From assembly GCA_964221845.1 (NCBI GenBank), contig CAXPZW010000042.1, positions 1 through 22,108 on the forward strand: a stretch of 22,108 nt of DNA, in the 5' to 3' direction. Source of the DNA: CAXPZW01 sp964221845. Lineage in GTDB: Bacteria > Bacteroidota > Bacteroidia > Flavobacteriales_D > Sanyastnellaceae. The translations under genes were made by a program, and so were the position numbers. The notes under the pieces were generated by a model. It was given only the letters and a program-made list of their open reading frames with translations, was not told where the DNA came from and did not search any database. How positions within the stretch are numbered: the first letter of the stretch is position 1; each line of letters begins with the position of its first letter. Of this stretch, positions 8,237 to 15,895 are shown in pieces.

Positions 8237-8530
8237 TCAGTTTTCCGAAAACATCGGCACACCTGTAGCGATGGGACGAAACGTCCGCACCGGATGAATT
8301 TGCACGCGCATGTAGCGCGCAAGCGGCAATTCATCAATGATGGCCAAGGCTTCTGATTCGGAGTTGGCCCGTACGGTCATCCAACCGCGGGTCTTGTCCA
8401 AATCCATCACATACGACAGCACAGCGCCTTGGTGCATCAGGTCTCCAACGACTTCACGTTGCTTCGGGATCAATGATCTGAACAGCGCCGTCAACGGCCG
8501 ATCGATCCGAAATTCAAACATGAACTGCAT
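8237..8530 (-). CDS. Small muconolactone-isomerase-like protein
   Basis: The 97-residue protein begins MQFMFEFRID and contains FRSLIPKQREVVGDLMHQG, VLSYVMDLDKTRGWMTVRA and a final hydrophobic strand ending in MRVQIHPV. This is the compact ferredoxin-like alpha/beta fold of the muconolactone isomerase-like family common in Bacteroidota (members typically start MQ.L.E ... and carry LIP.QR). There is no aromatic-degradation context, so catalytic muconolactone isomerisation is unlikely and the true role is unknown. It is transcribed away from the ATPase at 8613 and ends 91 bases before the HD gene on the same strand. Confidence 0.65.
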   Translation of the reverse strand: MQFMFEFRIDRPLTALFRSLIPKQREVVGDLMHQGAVLSYVMDLDKTRGWMTVRANSESEALAIIDELPLARYMRVQIHPVRTFRPIATGVPMFSEN

Positions 8531-8562
8531 AACACTGGGTTTACTATTACTACAATCTAGAC

Positions 8563-8576
8563 GTATGCATGCATAC
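8563..8576. promoter_or_regulatory. 14-bp perfect palindrome in a divergent intergenic region
   Basis: GTATGCATGCATAC reads the same on both strands. It sits in the 82-base gap between the divergent small isomerase-like gene (start 8530) and the orphan ABC ATPase (start 8613), 33 and 37 bases from the two starts, where an operator could control both. The binding protein is unknown. Confidence 0.4.
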
Positions 8577-8612
8577 TAAGTCACCGGTATTTGGCCTTTT
8601 TTTGCTTTTGTG

Positions 8613-9290
8613 ATGGTGGAAGTGGCCGGACTGGCCTTTGGATACGACGCCCCCCTCGGGCATTTGGAAACCCTGCAGCTGCAAGGGCCGGGACTCACCG
8701 CAGTGATCGGCCGCAACGGTTCGGGCAAGAGCACCTTGCTGCACACCCTGGCGGGCTTGCTGCCGGCGTTGAAAGGCCGCATTTCCCTCGACAACACCGA
8801 TTCCGCCCAACTCTCGGCCCAAGCACGCGCCACCAAACTGGCCATAGTGCTCACCCATCCCATCCGGCTCGGCGGACTCACCGCGCGCGAGGTCGTAGAA
8901 CTCGGCCGTCTGCCCCACGGCGACACCAACCCAGAAGTGGTGGACGCGGCCTTGGAGCGACTCGGCATTGCCCACTTGTCCCACAAGCCCATGGATGCAG
9001 TGTCCGACGGAGAACGTCAAAAGGTGAGCATCGCTCGTGCCTTGGCGCAAGACACGCCCATTCTGATGTTGGATGAACCCACCGCATTCTTGGACTTTGA
9101 GGCCCGCACGGCCATGATGCACGTGCTGGAACAAGAAGCGCAGCACCGGTGTGTACTGTTCAGTACACACGATTTGCACCTGCTTCAAGACCGACCCGTA
9201 AATGTGTTGGAAGTGGACCCCTCAGGCACCCAGTGGTACACCGGTGCGGACGCACAAGCGCGCCTGCAAACGCTCGTGCAGCAGGCCTAG
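8613..9290 (+). CDS. ABC transporter ATP-binding protein, FecE/BtuD type (orphan)
   Basis: This 225-residue ATPase resembles those of iron-siderophore and cobalamin importers. Motifs: Walker A GRNGSGKST (33-41), signature SDGERQ (131-136), Walker B LMLDEPT (151-157), and H186 in FSTHDLHLL. The region LTAREVVELGRLPHG (89-103) is characteristic of FecE-like proteins. The Q-loop glutamine is not evident: the expected place reads VLTHPIRLGG, a variant I associate with Bacteroidota members. No permease or binding protein lies in the window, so its partners must be encoded elsewhere. The ATG at 8613 is preferred to the overlapping GTG at 8610. Its stop shares CTAG (9287-9290) with the convergent kinase gene. 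Confidence 0.88.
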   Translation: MVEVAGLAFGYDAPLGHLETLQLQGPGLTAVIGRNGSGKSTLLHTLAGLLPALKGRISLDNTDSAQLSAQARATKLAIVLTHPIRLGGLTAREVVELGRLPHGDTNPEVVDAALERLGIAHLSHKPMDAVSDGERQKVSIARALAQDTPILMLDEPTAFLDFEARTAMMHVLEQEAQHRCVLFSTHDLHLLQDRPVNVLEVDPSGTQWYTGADAQARLQTLVQQA

Positions 9291-9652
9291 AATTTGTCCC
9301 AGAACACCACCACTGCAATGGCTGCAGCGGCTGTGGCAGCCACCAGCACGCCTCCTGCGGCAATGTCCTTGACTCGTCCTGCGCGGTCGTCAAAGTGGGG
9401 GTGCACCAAATCGGTGAGGCGTTCCACGGCGGAGTTGGTCATTTCGGAGGCAAACACCAACCCAATGCAGCCGATCACTGCGCACCATTCCCAGCGCGCA
9501 AGGCCGGCCCAGAAGCCGGTGGCCACCACCAACGCAGCTGCCAATACGTGGATTTGCGCGTGCTCTTCGGTGCGAATGAACGCCCAAATGCCTTTCCCTG
9601 CGAAGCGAAAACTGTTGATCCGGCGCTGAAAGTATGAGGGGCGTTCTTGCAT
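9287..9652 (-). CDS. dgkA: Diacylglycerol kinase / undecaprenol kinase (DgkA family)
   Basis: This small inner-membrane kinase phosphorylates diacylglycerol or undecaprenol, recycling membrane lipids or the cell-wall carrier. The ATG at 9652 gives 121 residues, the family's normal size; the alternative start at 9661 is TTG. Three hydrophobic helices are visible (about 37-53, 56-72 and 98-117). The catalytic signature is present: EMTNSAVERLTDLVHP (Glu and Asn of the E..N..E motif) and RAGRVKDIAAGGVL (the A/V-K-D motif). It lies 15 bases after the bioA stop and is the last gene of the minus-strand operon. Whether lipid or undecaprenol is the substrate cannot be read from sequence. Confidence 0.9.
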   Translation of the reverse strand: MQERPSYFQRRINSFRFAGKGIWAFIRTEEHAQIHVLAAALVVATGFWAGLARWEWCAVIGCIGLVFASEMTNSAVERLTDLVHPHFDDRAGRVKDIAAGGVLVAATAAAAIAVVVFWDKF

Positions 9653-9667
9653 ACCACCCAAGATAAG

Positions 9668-10942
9668 TTATGCCTGCAACACCGCAGCGTGAATGCCGGT
9701 GAGCAGCTCGTCCAACTCGGTGTCGGAGGTGATGTAGGGGGGCATGGTGTAAATCAAATTGCGGAAGGGGCGCAACCATACACCGGCCTCCAATGCCGCC
9801 TTTTGTGCGCGGGGAACCTCAACCGCTTCGTGCATTTCTACCACGCCAATGGCGCCTAAGGTGCGCACGTCTTTGACGCGTTCGTTGTGGAGGAGCGGCG
9901 CCAGCCCCGCTTGCAAACGTTGCTCGATGTGCGCCACCTGGCCTTGCCAATTGGATTGGATCAGCAGGCGAATGCTCGCCACCGCCGATGCACATGCCAA
10001 TGGATTGGCCATGAACGTAGGCCCGTGCATCAGCACACCTGGGAATCCGTTTGAAACCGTTTCAGCGATGTGAGAGGTGCACAGGCAGGCCGCCAAGGTC
10101 ATCATGCCTCCGGTCAGTGCCTTGCCCACACACAGAATATCGGGAGCAATTCCGCCGTGTTCTGCAGCAAACAGGGTGCCTGTGCGCCCAAAACCGGTGG
10201 CGATTTCGTCCAGAATCAGCAAGACGTCAAACTCGTCACACAACGCACGGAAGGCACGCAGGTACTCAGGATGGTAGAACCACATGCCACCCGCACCTTG
10301 CACAATGGGCTCGAGGATGAATCCAGCCAGCTCTTCGGCATGGGCCTCAAAGATCATGCGGTAAGGAGCCATGTCCGCTTCGGTTGGCGCACGGTCTGGC
10401 GGCGATGATGGACGCGGTGCGAAGTAGTGCTTGGGCACATAATCCGCAAAGTGGGCGTGGAGCCCGCCGTCGGGATCGCACACGCTCATGGCGCCCAGTG
10501 TGTCTCCGTGGTAGCCACCGCGCAATGCCAGAAACTTGCGCTTGCCTTCGGCGCCGCCAGCTTGGTGGTATTGCACCGCCATTTTCAGCGCTACTTCCAC
10601 GCTCACCGATCCGCTGTCGGCCAAGAATACGTGTTGGAGTGGGGCAGGGGTGAGCTCCACCAGTAGACGGCTCAGGGTGATGGCCGGCTCGTGGGTCAAT
10701 CCGCCAAACATGACGTGTGCTTTGCGTTCCAACTGCTCGTGCACCGCCGCGTTCAGCAACGGGTGGTTGTAGCCGTGGATGGCGGTCCACCAGCTGCTCA
10801 TGCCGTCCACCACATCGCCGAACCCCTCGACTTCCAATCGCACTCCGCGCGCACCGGTTACGGTGTACACGGGGTCAGGGCGGTTCATGCCGGTGTAGGG
10901 GTGCCAAATGTGTTGGCGGTCAAACTCCAAGTCGGTCGTCAT
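9668..10942 (-). CDS. bioA: Adenosylmethionine-8-amino-7-oxononanoate aminotransferase
   Basis: This PLP-dependent aminotransferase converts KAPA to DAPA in biotin synthesis, with SAM as amino donor. The ATG at 10942 gives 424 residues, the family size. Seen motifs: IWHPYTGMN near the N-terminus, WWTAIHGYNHP (about 51-61), FLADSGSVSVEVALKMA (PLP phosphate contact), RGGYHGDTLGAMSV, ILDEIATGFGRTG (with the PLP-binding Asp) and VGKALTGGM carrying the Schiff-base lysine at residue 274. The start codon overlaps the bioD stop (ATGA), so the two are coupled. The longer frame to 11092 overlaps bioD and is not credible as a start. Confidence 0.96.
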   Translation of the reverse strand: MTTDLEFDRQHIWHPYTGMNRPDPVYTVTGARGVRLEVEGFGDVVDGMSSWWTAIHGYNHPLLNAAVHEQLERKAHVMFGGLTHEPAITLSRLLVELTPAPLQHVFLADSGSVSVEVALKMAVQYHQAGGAEGKRKFLALRGGYHGDTLGAMSVCDPDGGLHAHFADYVPKHYFAPRPSSPPDRAPTEADMAPYRMIFEAHAEELAGFILEPIVQGAGGMWFYHPEYLRAFRALCDEFDVLLILDEIATGFGRTGTLFAAEHGGIAPDILCVGKALTGGMMTLAACLCTSHIAETVSNGFPGVLMHGPTFMANPLACASAVASIRLLIQSNWQGQVAHIEQRLQAGLAPLLHNERVKDVRTLGAIGVVEMHEAVEVPRAQKAALEAGVWLRPFRNLIYTMPPYITSDTELDELLTGIHAAVLQA

Positions 10943-11538
10943 AGGTGGAGCGATTCTGCGTGAAAGGCAACAAGGTCGGCACTTAGGTCCTCCAAGTGTG
11001 GGAGGTCTAGCAGGACGGGCACATCGCTGTGAGCCAAAATAGCCTCGCGGGTGGAAGGCACCACATCCCCGTTGAGGATGAGTCCTTTGCACGCAATGCC
11101 TGCTTGCTTCAAGTGGGCCAACGAAAGTAAGGTGTGGTTGATGCTACCCAAGTAATAGCGGGACACCAAAATCACGGGCAACCCCAACTGTTTGATCAAG
11201 TTCATGTTCGTGTGTCGGGCGTTGAACGGGACCTCCAGTCCTCCGGCGAGTTCTACCACCAGTCGTTCGGCTTGGGGGAGAATAAAATCGTCGAGGGCAA
11301 TGGCCGCGCCAGCATTGGCCGCAGCGGCGTGGGGCGACATGGGGTCGGGGTAGTGGTGGGTCTCAGGGTGGATGCGAATGCCGGGCACCAAACGCTCCAG
11401 CTCCAACCGGTCTGCCGAAAAATCGGGACCGGTTTGGACGGGCTTCCAGTAATCGGCGTTCCATGCACGTGCCACCACAGCGGCCGCAACGGTTTTGCCT
11501 ACATCGGTGCCGATGCCTGCTACAATCACTCCTTGCAT
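10939..11538 (-). CDS. bioD: Dethiobiotin synthetase
   Basis: This cytoplasmic ATP-dependent carboxylase closes the ureido ring of dethiobiotin from DAPA. The 199-residue protein opens with the P-loop GIGTDVGKT (residues 8-16), followed by YWKPVQTG with the substrate lysine, HPETHHYPDPMSPHAAA, ELAGGLEVPFN and VSRYYLGSINHTLL; all are family hallmarks. It lies between gldG (11-base gap) and bioA (4-base overlap). Other biotin genes (bioB, bioF, bioC) are not in the window. Confidence 0.95.
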   Translation of the reverse strand: MQGVIVAGIGTDVGKTVAAAVVARAWNADYWKPVQTGPDFSADRLELERLVPGIRIHPETHHYPDPMSPHAAAANAGAAIALDDFILPQAERLVVELAGGLEVPFNARHTNMNLIKQLGLPVILVSRYYLGSINHTLLSLAHLKQAGIACKGLILNGDVVPSTREAILAHSDVPVLLDLPHLEDLSADLVAFHAESLHL

Positions 11539-11549
11539 GGTCTTTGAAA

Positions 11550-13307
11550 TCAGCGTTGATACATGCGGCGGCGCACCAAACGCATGCCCAATCCAAACGC
11601 GATCACCACCGCCAAGGGCAGGCCTACATTGGCCACTTGCCAGAATTGGCGGTCCTCGGTGATCTTTTCCTCGTCCAACAGGCGCAGTTCAATCGTGCGC
11701 TGGCGCACCGAAATCAAGGCATCCTCGTCCAACAGGTAGTTGACCGCGTTGAGCAGGAACGCTTTGTTTTCATACACCACAGCGCCGCTGCGCTGGTCAA
11801 AGCCCAGGGGTAGTACCTGTGGGCCTCGCTGGGTCATGGAGTACTTGTTGCGCGCCAAATCGCCGTCGGCAATCACAAGCTGGGCGGTGGGCTTGCTTTT
11901 CTCGCGGAAGGCGATGTTGGGATCCTCGGCAATGCTGCGGGGCAAGCGCCCAATGAAGTTGGAGGTGAATTCACCCTCCAGCAACACGGCCAGGTTCTTG
12001 GCGCCGCGCGCGTTTTGCTTGAAGTAGTCCAACCCAAAGGCCACGCGCCCCATGGACACCATGGCGGGTTCGGGGAGTTCCATGCTGAGCTCGCTGGATT
12101 GCAGCAGCACGGTTTGGGTCACATCTAGGTTGTCGCCCACCAAGTCCAGGCTGGAGGTGAAGCGGAAATGGATGGGGCCCAGGTTGGTCAAAATCGGGTG
12201 GGTCACCGTGTCGGCAGGGGTGACGATCGGGGAATAATACCACGGCTTGATGTCGTATTGACGCTGGTTGCCATTGGGACCGGCGTCCACCACGATTTCT
12301 TCGCAGGTGTAGTCCAGCACCAGCTCGCGGTTGATGCGCACGCCGTAATCGAAGAGTTGGTCGTAGATGCCCAATTCGTTCCGCAGGGCAAAAGCCTGCT
12401 GGTTGACGCGCAAGGAATCCAGGTTCATCTTCAAGCCATCGACCATCCAAATGACCTTACCGCCGTTCATGATGAATTGGTCCAGGATCACCCGGTCCTT
12501 GTCTGAGAAGGTGCTGTCGGGGCCGGCCACCACAAGCAGGTCGTACTTGTTGTTGCGCCAGGTCATGCCCTCGATTTTTTCGCTCAGTGCGTCGATTTGT
12601 TCGTCGATGCGCACGCGCTCCACGGCGTAGGATTCAGACAGGGTGGTTTCCAAATCGGCCAAACTGAGCGGGCCCCATTCGCCTTGGCCTTCCAAGATGG
12701 CGATCGAGGGTGTCTCGCGGCGCATGGCCATGCGCAGGCTGCGGGCCAGTTCGTATTCGAGGTTGTTGATCGAGGCGTTGATCATGGACTCGTCCGGCTG
12801 GGGCGCGTTGCTTTTGAAGAACTGCACCGGGATGTCTTGGCCACGGTAGGTGATGATGGCCGCTGGCCACACGATTTGGCCTACGTCGGCGCCTTTGTCT
12901 TCATAAGAGATGCGGGTGAAGCGCAAGCCTTGATCGTACAAGGTGCGCTCAATGCGGCCGCGGGTTTCGTCGTCCTCGCTGGCGTAGGGGTCAATGAACT
13001 CATACTCCAGCATGCCGTCCGAGAAGTCGGCAAACTCGGCCAATCGGTCGCTCAGGCTTTGCTCCAGACGCTTGAATTTGGCGGGCAAGTCACCGGTGAG
13101 GTAGCAACGCACAAATACCGGGTCCGGCAGCTCCTCTAGCAACGTCTCGGTGGCAGGGGTGAGGCTGTGACGACGTTCTGCGGTCAGGTCAAACTTGGTG
13201 TAGGCATACGAGCCCAAAAACGCCAGCACCACCAAGATGCCGATGCTCAGCAGCAGCTGCACCAGGTTGGCAGTTTGGCCTTGGGTGGATGTGTTTCCTG
13301 AAGCCAT
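11550..13307 (-). CDS. gldG: Gliding motility-associated ABC transporter substrate-binding protein GldG
   Basis: This 585-residue membrane-anchored protein belongs to the GldG / ABC_transp_aux family. It has an N-terminal transmembrane helix (about 14-36), then the family motif KFDLTAERRHSLTPATETLL, a periplasmic region with IDPYASEDDE, IAILEGQGEWGPLSLADLE, YDLLVVAGPDSTFSDKDRVILDQFIMNGG and WMVDGL, and a C-terminal helix (about 557-575) followed by RRRMYQR. In Flavobacterium, GldG works with the permease GldF and ATPase GldA in gliding and related processes. Here no gldF lies upstream; the neighbour is a 133-residue unknown protein three bases away. Downstream is bioD. The ATG at 13307 fits the N-terminus well. 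Confidence 0.93.
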   Translation of the reverse strand: MASGNTSTQGQTANLVQLLLSIGILVVLAFLGSYAYTKFDLTAERRHSLTPATETLLEELPDPVFVRCYLTGDLPAKFKRLEQSLSDRLAEFADFSDGMLEYEFIDPYASEDDETRGRIERTLYDQGLRFTRISYEDKGADVGQIVWPAAIITYRGQDIPVQFFKSNAPQPDESMINASINNLEYELARSLRMAMRRETPSIAILEGQGEWGPLSLADLETTLSESYAVERVRIDEQIDALSEKIEGMTWRNNKYDLLVVAGPDSTFSDKDRVILDQFIMNGGKVIWMVDGLKMNLDSLRVNQQAFALRNELGIYDQLFDYGVRINRELVLDYTCEEIVVDAGPNGNQRQYDIKPWYYSPIVTPADTVTHPILTNLGPIHFRFTSSLDLVGDNLDVTQTVLLQSSELSMELPEPAMVSMGRVAFGLDYFKQNARGAKNLAVLLEGEFTSNFIGRLPRSIAEDPNIAFREKSKPTAQLVIADGDLARNKYSMTQRGPQVLPLGFDQRSGAVVYENKAFLLNAVNYLLDEDALISVRQRTIELRLLDEEKITEDRQFWQVANVGLPLAVVIAFGLGMRLVRRRMYQR

Positions 13308-13310
13308 GGA

Positions 13311-13712
13311 TCAGGCCACCGGGTTGAGGTTCACCGAAAAGACCGTGATGGTGTTGGGGTCGCGGTCGAAGTACAGTTTGTCCAGTGCGCCCAGGATGTT
13401 CTTGGCCGAGAAGTAGGAGGTGTGCAACAGGTTCTCGCCTTGGATGCTCCACTGGATGGTGTAGGAGCTCTCCTTCTGCTTGTGCTCGCGCACGTATTCC
13501 AGCATTGCCTTGAGGGCTTGGATGCGGTCCACGCCTTCGGTTTGGTGGTACAGGAAGCTTTGGTTGTGACGCGGATTGACGGTGATCAGGTGCAGTGCCA
13601 GGTGGTGGTCGTGTTCTTCAAAGTTGTAGACCACGCTGTTGGGGCCCATTCCGATGTAGCTACTGATTTCCGCCTGCAGGTTGGCGAGTTCGATGTTCTT
13701 GTCTACCGTCAT
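13311..13712 (-). CDS. Conserved-looking hypothetical protein, first gene of the gldG-bioDA operon
   Basis: I chose the ATG at 13712 (133 residues, starting MTVDKNIELANLQ). The frame extends to 13877, but that stretch is cysteine-rich, unlike the rest, and looks like non-coding leader. The protein is soluble, mixed alpha/beta, with strands such as VVYNFEEHDHHLALHLITV and YTIQWSIQGENLLHTSYF and a helix QALKAMLEYVREHKQKES. I do not recognise a family. The gene ends three bases before gldG, so a link to gliding/T9SS is possible by context only. A weak -7-like element (TACTTTTA, 13732-13739) lies about 20 bases upstream of the start. Confidence 0.7.
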   Translation of the reverse strand: MTVDKNIELANLQAEISSYIGMGPNSVVYNFEEHDHHLALHLITVNPRHNQSFLYHQTEGVDRIQALKAMLEYVREHKQKESSYTIQWSIQGENLLHTSYFSAKNILGALDKLYFDRDPNTITVFSVNLNPVA

Positions 13713-14025
13713 GGCTCTTGTTACGAAGGGGTAAAAGTACGAAACCAAGCAGGCTAGAAGTGGGTGTTTGTCGCAGCAAGATTTCCCCGCTCCTTTCAGG
13801 AAAATAACGGCGCACACGTCAGGCTGTTGTGTCCATGAAATGCGCGTTATCCGGACTTGAGACAACTCGACATACAAGGAGGGCTGTTCTCGTTCATCGA
13901 CATATGTCGATATTTCGTCTTGTCAAACATGTTACTGGAATGCAATAATCAAGGGAAATGCGCTGAAACCTAGGGGGGCTTTCTGGTATACCTGTAGTTT
14001 CTCTGGAAACACTAAAGACCCAATT
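13713..14025. other. 313-base intergenic region between divergent transcription units
   Basis: No gene is supported here. On the minus strand it should hold the promoter of the five-gene gldG-bioDA operon; TACTTTTA at 13732-13739 is the best -7 candidate. On the plus strand it holds the leader of the broken T9SS gene. A 16-bp palindrome (13896-13911) is the main structure. I see no RNA gene. Confidence 0.5.
13896..13911. promoter_or_regulatory. 16-bp perfect palindrome, possible operator
   Basis: ATCGACATATGTCGAT is fully self-complementary. A half-site-like TCGACATA also occurs 28 bases upstream (13868-13875). It is centred between divergent genes, as expected for a transcription-factor site, but does not match a motif I can name. 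Confidence 0.4.
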
Positions 14026-15048
14026 ATGACCACTACACTTAACACACTCCTTGCACTTGGTACATTGACATTCACTACTGGCGTGCAGGCCCAAGTATTC
14101 GGCTGCACCGACTTGTTCGCGTGTGAATACGACCCCGCCGCTACCGTAGACGACGGCAACGACCTCACCGTGGGCGACAGCGTCCAAGGCGATTGCGGTT
14201 GCGCGCGTGTTTTGATCGATCCCGACGTGGTGGCCACCCAATGTGATTACCCTTCAGGTACCTACGATCGCTGCGACATGATCAAAGCCGATTGGGTAGG
14301 GGCTGACGACTACCGTTTCTTATTCACCCCACAAAGCGGCGGCGCAACGATGGTACACGAGCAAGGCTTGCCCAACACCTTCTCGCTGCTCAGCGAGGTA
14401 GACGGCCTGCAAGCAGGCGAAACCTACGACCTGACGGTGGACGCCGGATACGACCTCGGCCTCTCATAGCTCTACTGGGAACCCGGTTTGGTGGTGACCG
14501 AGATCACCGTTGCCCTGCCTGTGACTTCGGTAACCGCTACCGACGCGTGCAGCGTGCACGGCCCGCATTTCCTGGGAGACTACATTTCTGCTGAAGCCTT
14601 CGTGTGCGGTGCTGACAAGTGGATCTGGTACTTCCAGGCTGCGGGTGAAATGCCCATCCAACACGTGAAGAACGGTGCGGGTCGTTACCTGCGTTTGAGC
14701 GCGGTACCTGGCCTGACCTCAGGCGAGACCTACACCGTGACTGTGGAAGCCGGCTACCCTGACGGCAGCACCACCTTGGCCGATGCAGGTACCTGCATCC
14801 AGATCATTGGACTGGCCCCAGGCGCGGGCGAAGGCCCAGAAGTAGACACCGAAGCGGTCACCGAACGCGACCTCGCGGTGGCCGAAGCGGCCCTGTACCC
14901 CAACCCGAACAACGGCCAGCAGGTGATGGTCAACCTCACCGGCGTGCAACAACCGCTGCAACTCGGCGGTCTGGCGGCCGGTACCTATGTGGTACGCTTT
15001 GACATTGACGGCACACCGCTCCAGCAGACGCTGGTGGTGACGCCGTAG
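14026..15048 (+). pseudogene. Secreted T9SS-type protein gene interrupted by an in-frame TAG
   Basis: Two open frames, 14026-14469 and the stretch ending at 15048, lie in the same frame and are separated only by TAG at 14467-14469 (reading ...G-L-S-stop-L-Y-W-E-P-G-L-V-V-T-E...). Coding character continues unbroken through the stop. The product would have a signal peptide (ending V-Q-A), a short GCTDLFACEYDPAATVDDGN motif common in flavobacterial surface proteins, then two related repeats of about 90 residues (first with VGADDYRFLFTP and GLQAGETYDLTVDAGY, second with CGADKWIWYFQ and GLTSGETYTVTVEAGY). The C-terminus resembles a T9SS sorting domain (LYPNPNNGQ ... LGGLAAGTYVVRFDIDG), but the central strands between LTGV and LGGL are missing, about 30 residues short. 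Two separate defects favour decay; a sequencing error could explain the TAG alone. Confidence 0.65.
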
Positions 15049-15069
15049 GTTTTGGTTAACCCTAGCATG

Positions 15070-15106
15070 AAGCACCCCTCGATGCCTGGCATCGGGGGGT
15101 GTTTTG
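15070..15106 (+). terminator. Rho-independent terminator after the broken T9SS gene
   Basis: A long stem (15073-15085 with 15089-15101, one G-T wobble) closes a three-base loop and is followed by TTTTGTTT. It lies about 25 bases after the stop at 15048 and insulates the Crp/Fnr promoter just downstream. Confidence 0.85.
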
Positions 15107-15123
15107 TTTGTGACCAAGGTTGC

Positions 15124-15153
15124 TTTGGGTGCGCAGAACTCCTGCTACCTTTG
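15124..15153 (+). promoter_or_regulatory. Bacteroidota-type promoter of the Crp/Fnr gene
   Basis: TTTG (15124-15127), an 18-base spacer and TACCTTTG (15146-15153) match the Bacteroidota housekeeping promoter TTTG/TAnnTTTG at every fixed position. The expected start site is near 15157, giving a leader of about 32 bases to the ATG at 15189. Confidence 0.7.
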
Positions 15154-15188
15154 GCGCCGGCACCTCGGTGCTGATCAACCCCACGCCC

Positions 15189-15830
15189 ATGCCCCTGGAA
15201 TCCGCTGCCCTCGAACGTTTTGAGCACTTGTTTGACCCCGAACTCATCGCCGAAATCGGCGCGTTGGGCCGGTTGTCGTTCATTCCGCAAGACACCACCA
15301 TCATGGAGATTGGCCAAACCATCACCCACATGCCGTTGGTGATTGAAGGGGCCATCAAAATCATGGCCGTCGACGAACAGGGCGACGAATTGCTCCTCTA
15401 CCACTTGGAACTCGGAGACACCTGCGCCATGACCCTGAACTGCTGCTCCAAAAAGGCCAAGAGCACCATCACTGCCATCGCCGAAACCGACACGCGGCTC
15501 ATCATGGTGCCCGTGGAGCAGATGGAAATCTGGATGGTCAAGTACACTTCGTGGCGCAACTTCGTGTTGGACTCGTACCAACAACGCCTCAACGAGATGC
15601 TCGAGGCCGTGGATGCCCTTGCGTTCTACGACATGCGCGGCCGCCTGGAAAAGTACCTGCGCGACAAGGCCATGGTCCTGCGCGAATCTGAACTTCGCCT
15701 TACCCACGCCGAGGTGGCGCGCGACCTGCACTCGTCTCGCGTTGTGGTCACGCGCCTGCTGAAAAAAATGGAGCAAGACGGCCTGATTCGCCAGCGCCGC
15801 AACATCATTGAAGTGGTGGAGTTCGCATGA
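15189..15830 (+). CDS. Crp/Fnr family transcriptional regulator with clustered cysteines
   Basis: The ATG at 15189 gives 213 residues; the longer frame from TTG 15120 would run across the promoter and is rejected. The N-terminal cyclic-nucleotide-type beta-roll spans about residues 15-110 (FIPQDTTIMEIGQ, LVIEGAIKI, DEQGDELLLYHLELGDTCA), the dimer helix about 115-150, and a winged helix-turn-helix at 171-205 (LTHAEVARDLHSSRVVVTRLLKKM). Cysteines at 79, 85 and 86 (GDTCAMTLNCC) cluster in the beta-roll where Fnr-type sensors respond to redox or bind ligands; there is no N-terminal Fnr-type Fe-S cysteine set. The gene precedes sulP by 65 bases and may control it. A sulfur-, thiol- or redox-sensing role is inferred from the cysteines and the SulP-rhodanese context. 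Confidence 0.88.
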   Translation: MPLESAALERFEHLFDPELIAEIGALGRLSFIPQDTTIMEIGQTITHMPLVIEGAIKIMAVDEQGDELLLYHLELGDTCAMTLNCCSKKAKSTITAIAETDTRLIMVPVEQMEIWMVKYTSWRNFVLDSYQQRLNEMLEAVDALAFYDMRGRLEKYLRDKAMVLRESELRLTHAEVARDLHSSRVVVTRLLKKMEQDGLIRQRRNIIEVVEFA

Positions 15831-15870
15831 AGGGGTAACTTGGGTCACGCCCCGCGGCGTACAACTGCCC

Positions 15871-15878
15871 GACCTTTG
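15871..15878 (+). promoter_or_regulatory. Candidate -7 element for sulP (GACCTTTG)
   Basis: GACCTTTG matches TAnnTTTG except its first base and ends 17 bases before the sulP ATG. No TTTG is present at the usual upstream spacing, which would fit an activator-dependent promoter, possibly using the adjacent Crp/Fnr protein. Confidence 0.33.
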
Positions 15879-15895
15879 CCCCAATTCTCCCAGGC

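Noticed and set aside
8231..8238. Further GACCTTTG element on the minus strand at the end of the small isomerase-like gene
   Set aside because: It has no upstream TTTG at proper spacing and lies about 85 bases from the HD gene start, which has a better promoter at 8150-8180.
15834..15849. GGTAAC-TTGG-GTCACG upstream of sulP, about 40 bases before the expected transcription start, considered as a class II Crp/Fnr site
   Set aside because: The half-sites are not inverted repeats (GTAAC and GTCAC are in direct order), so it lacks the symmetry of a Crp/Fnr operator.
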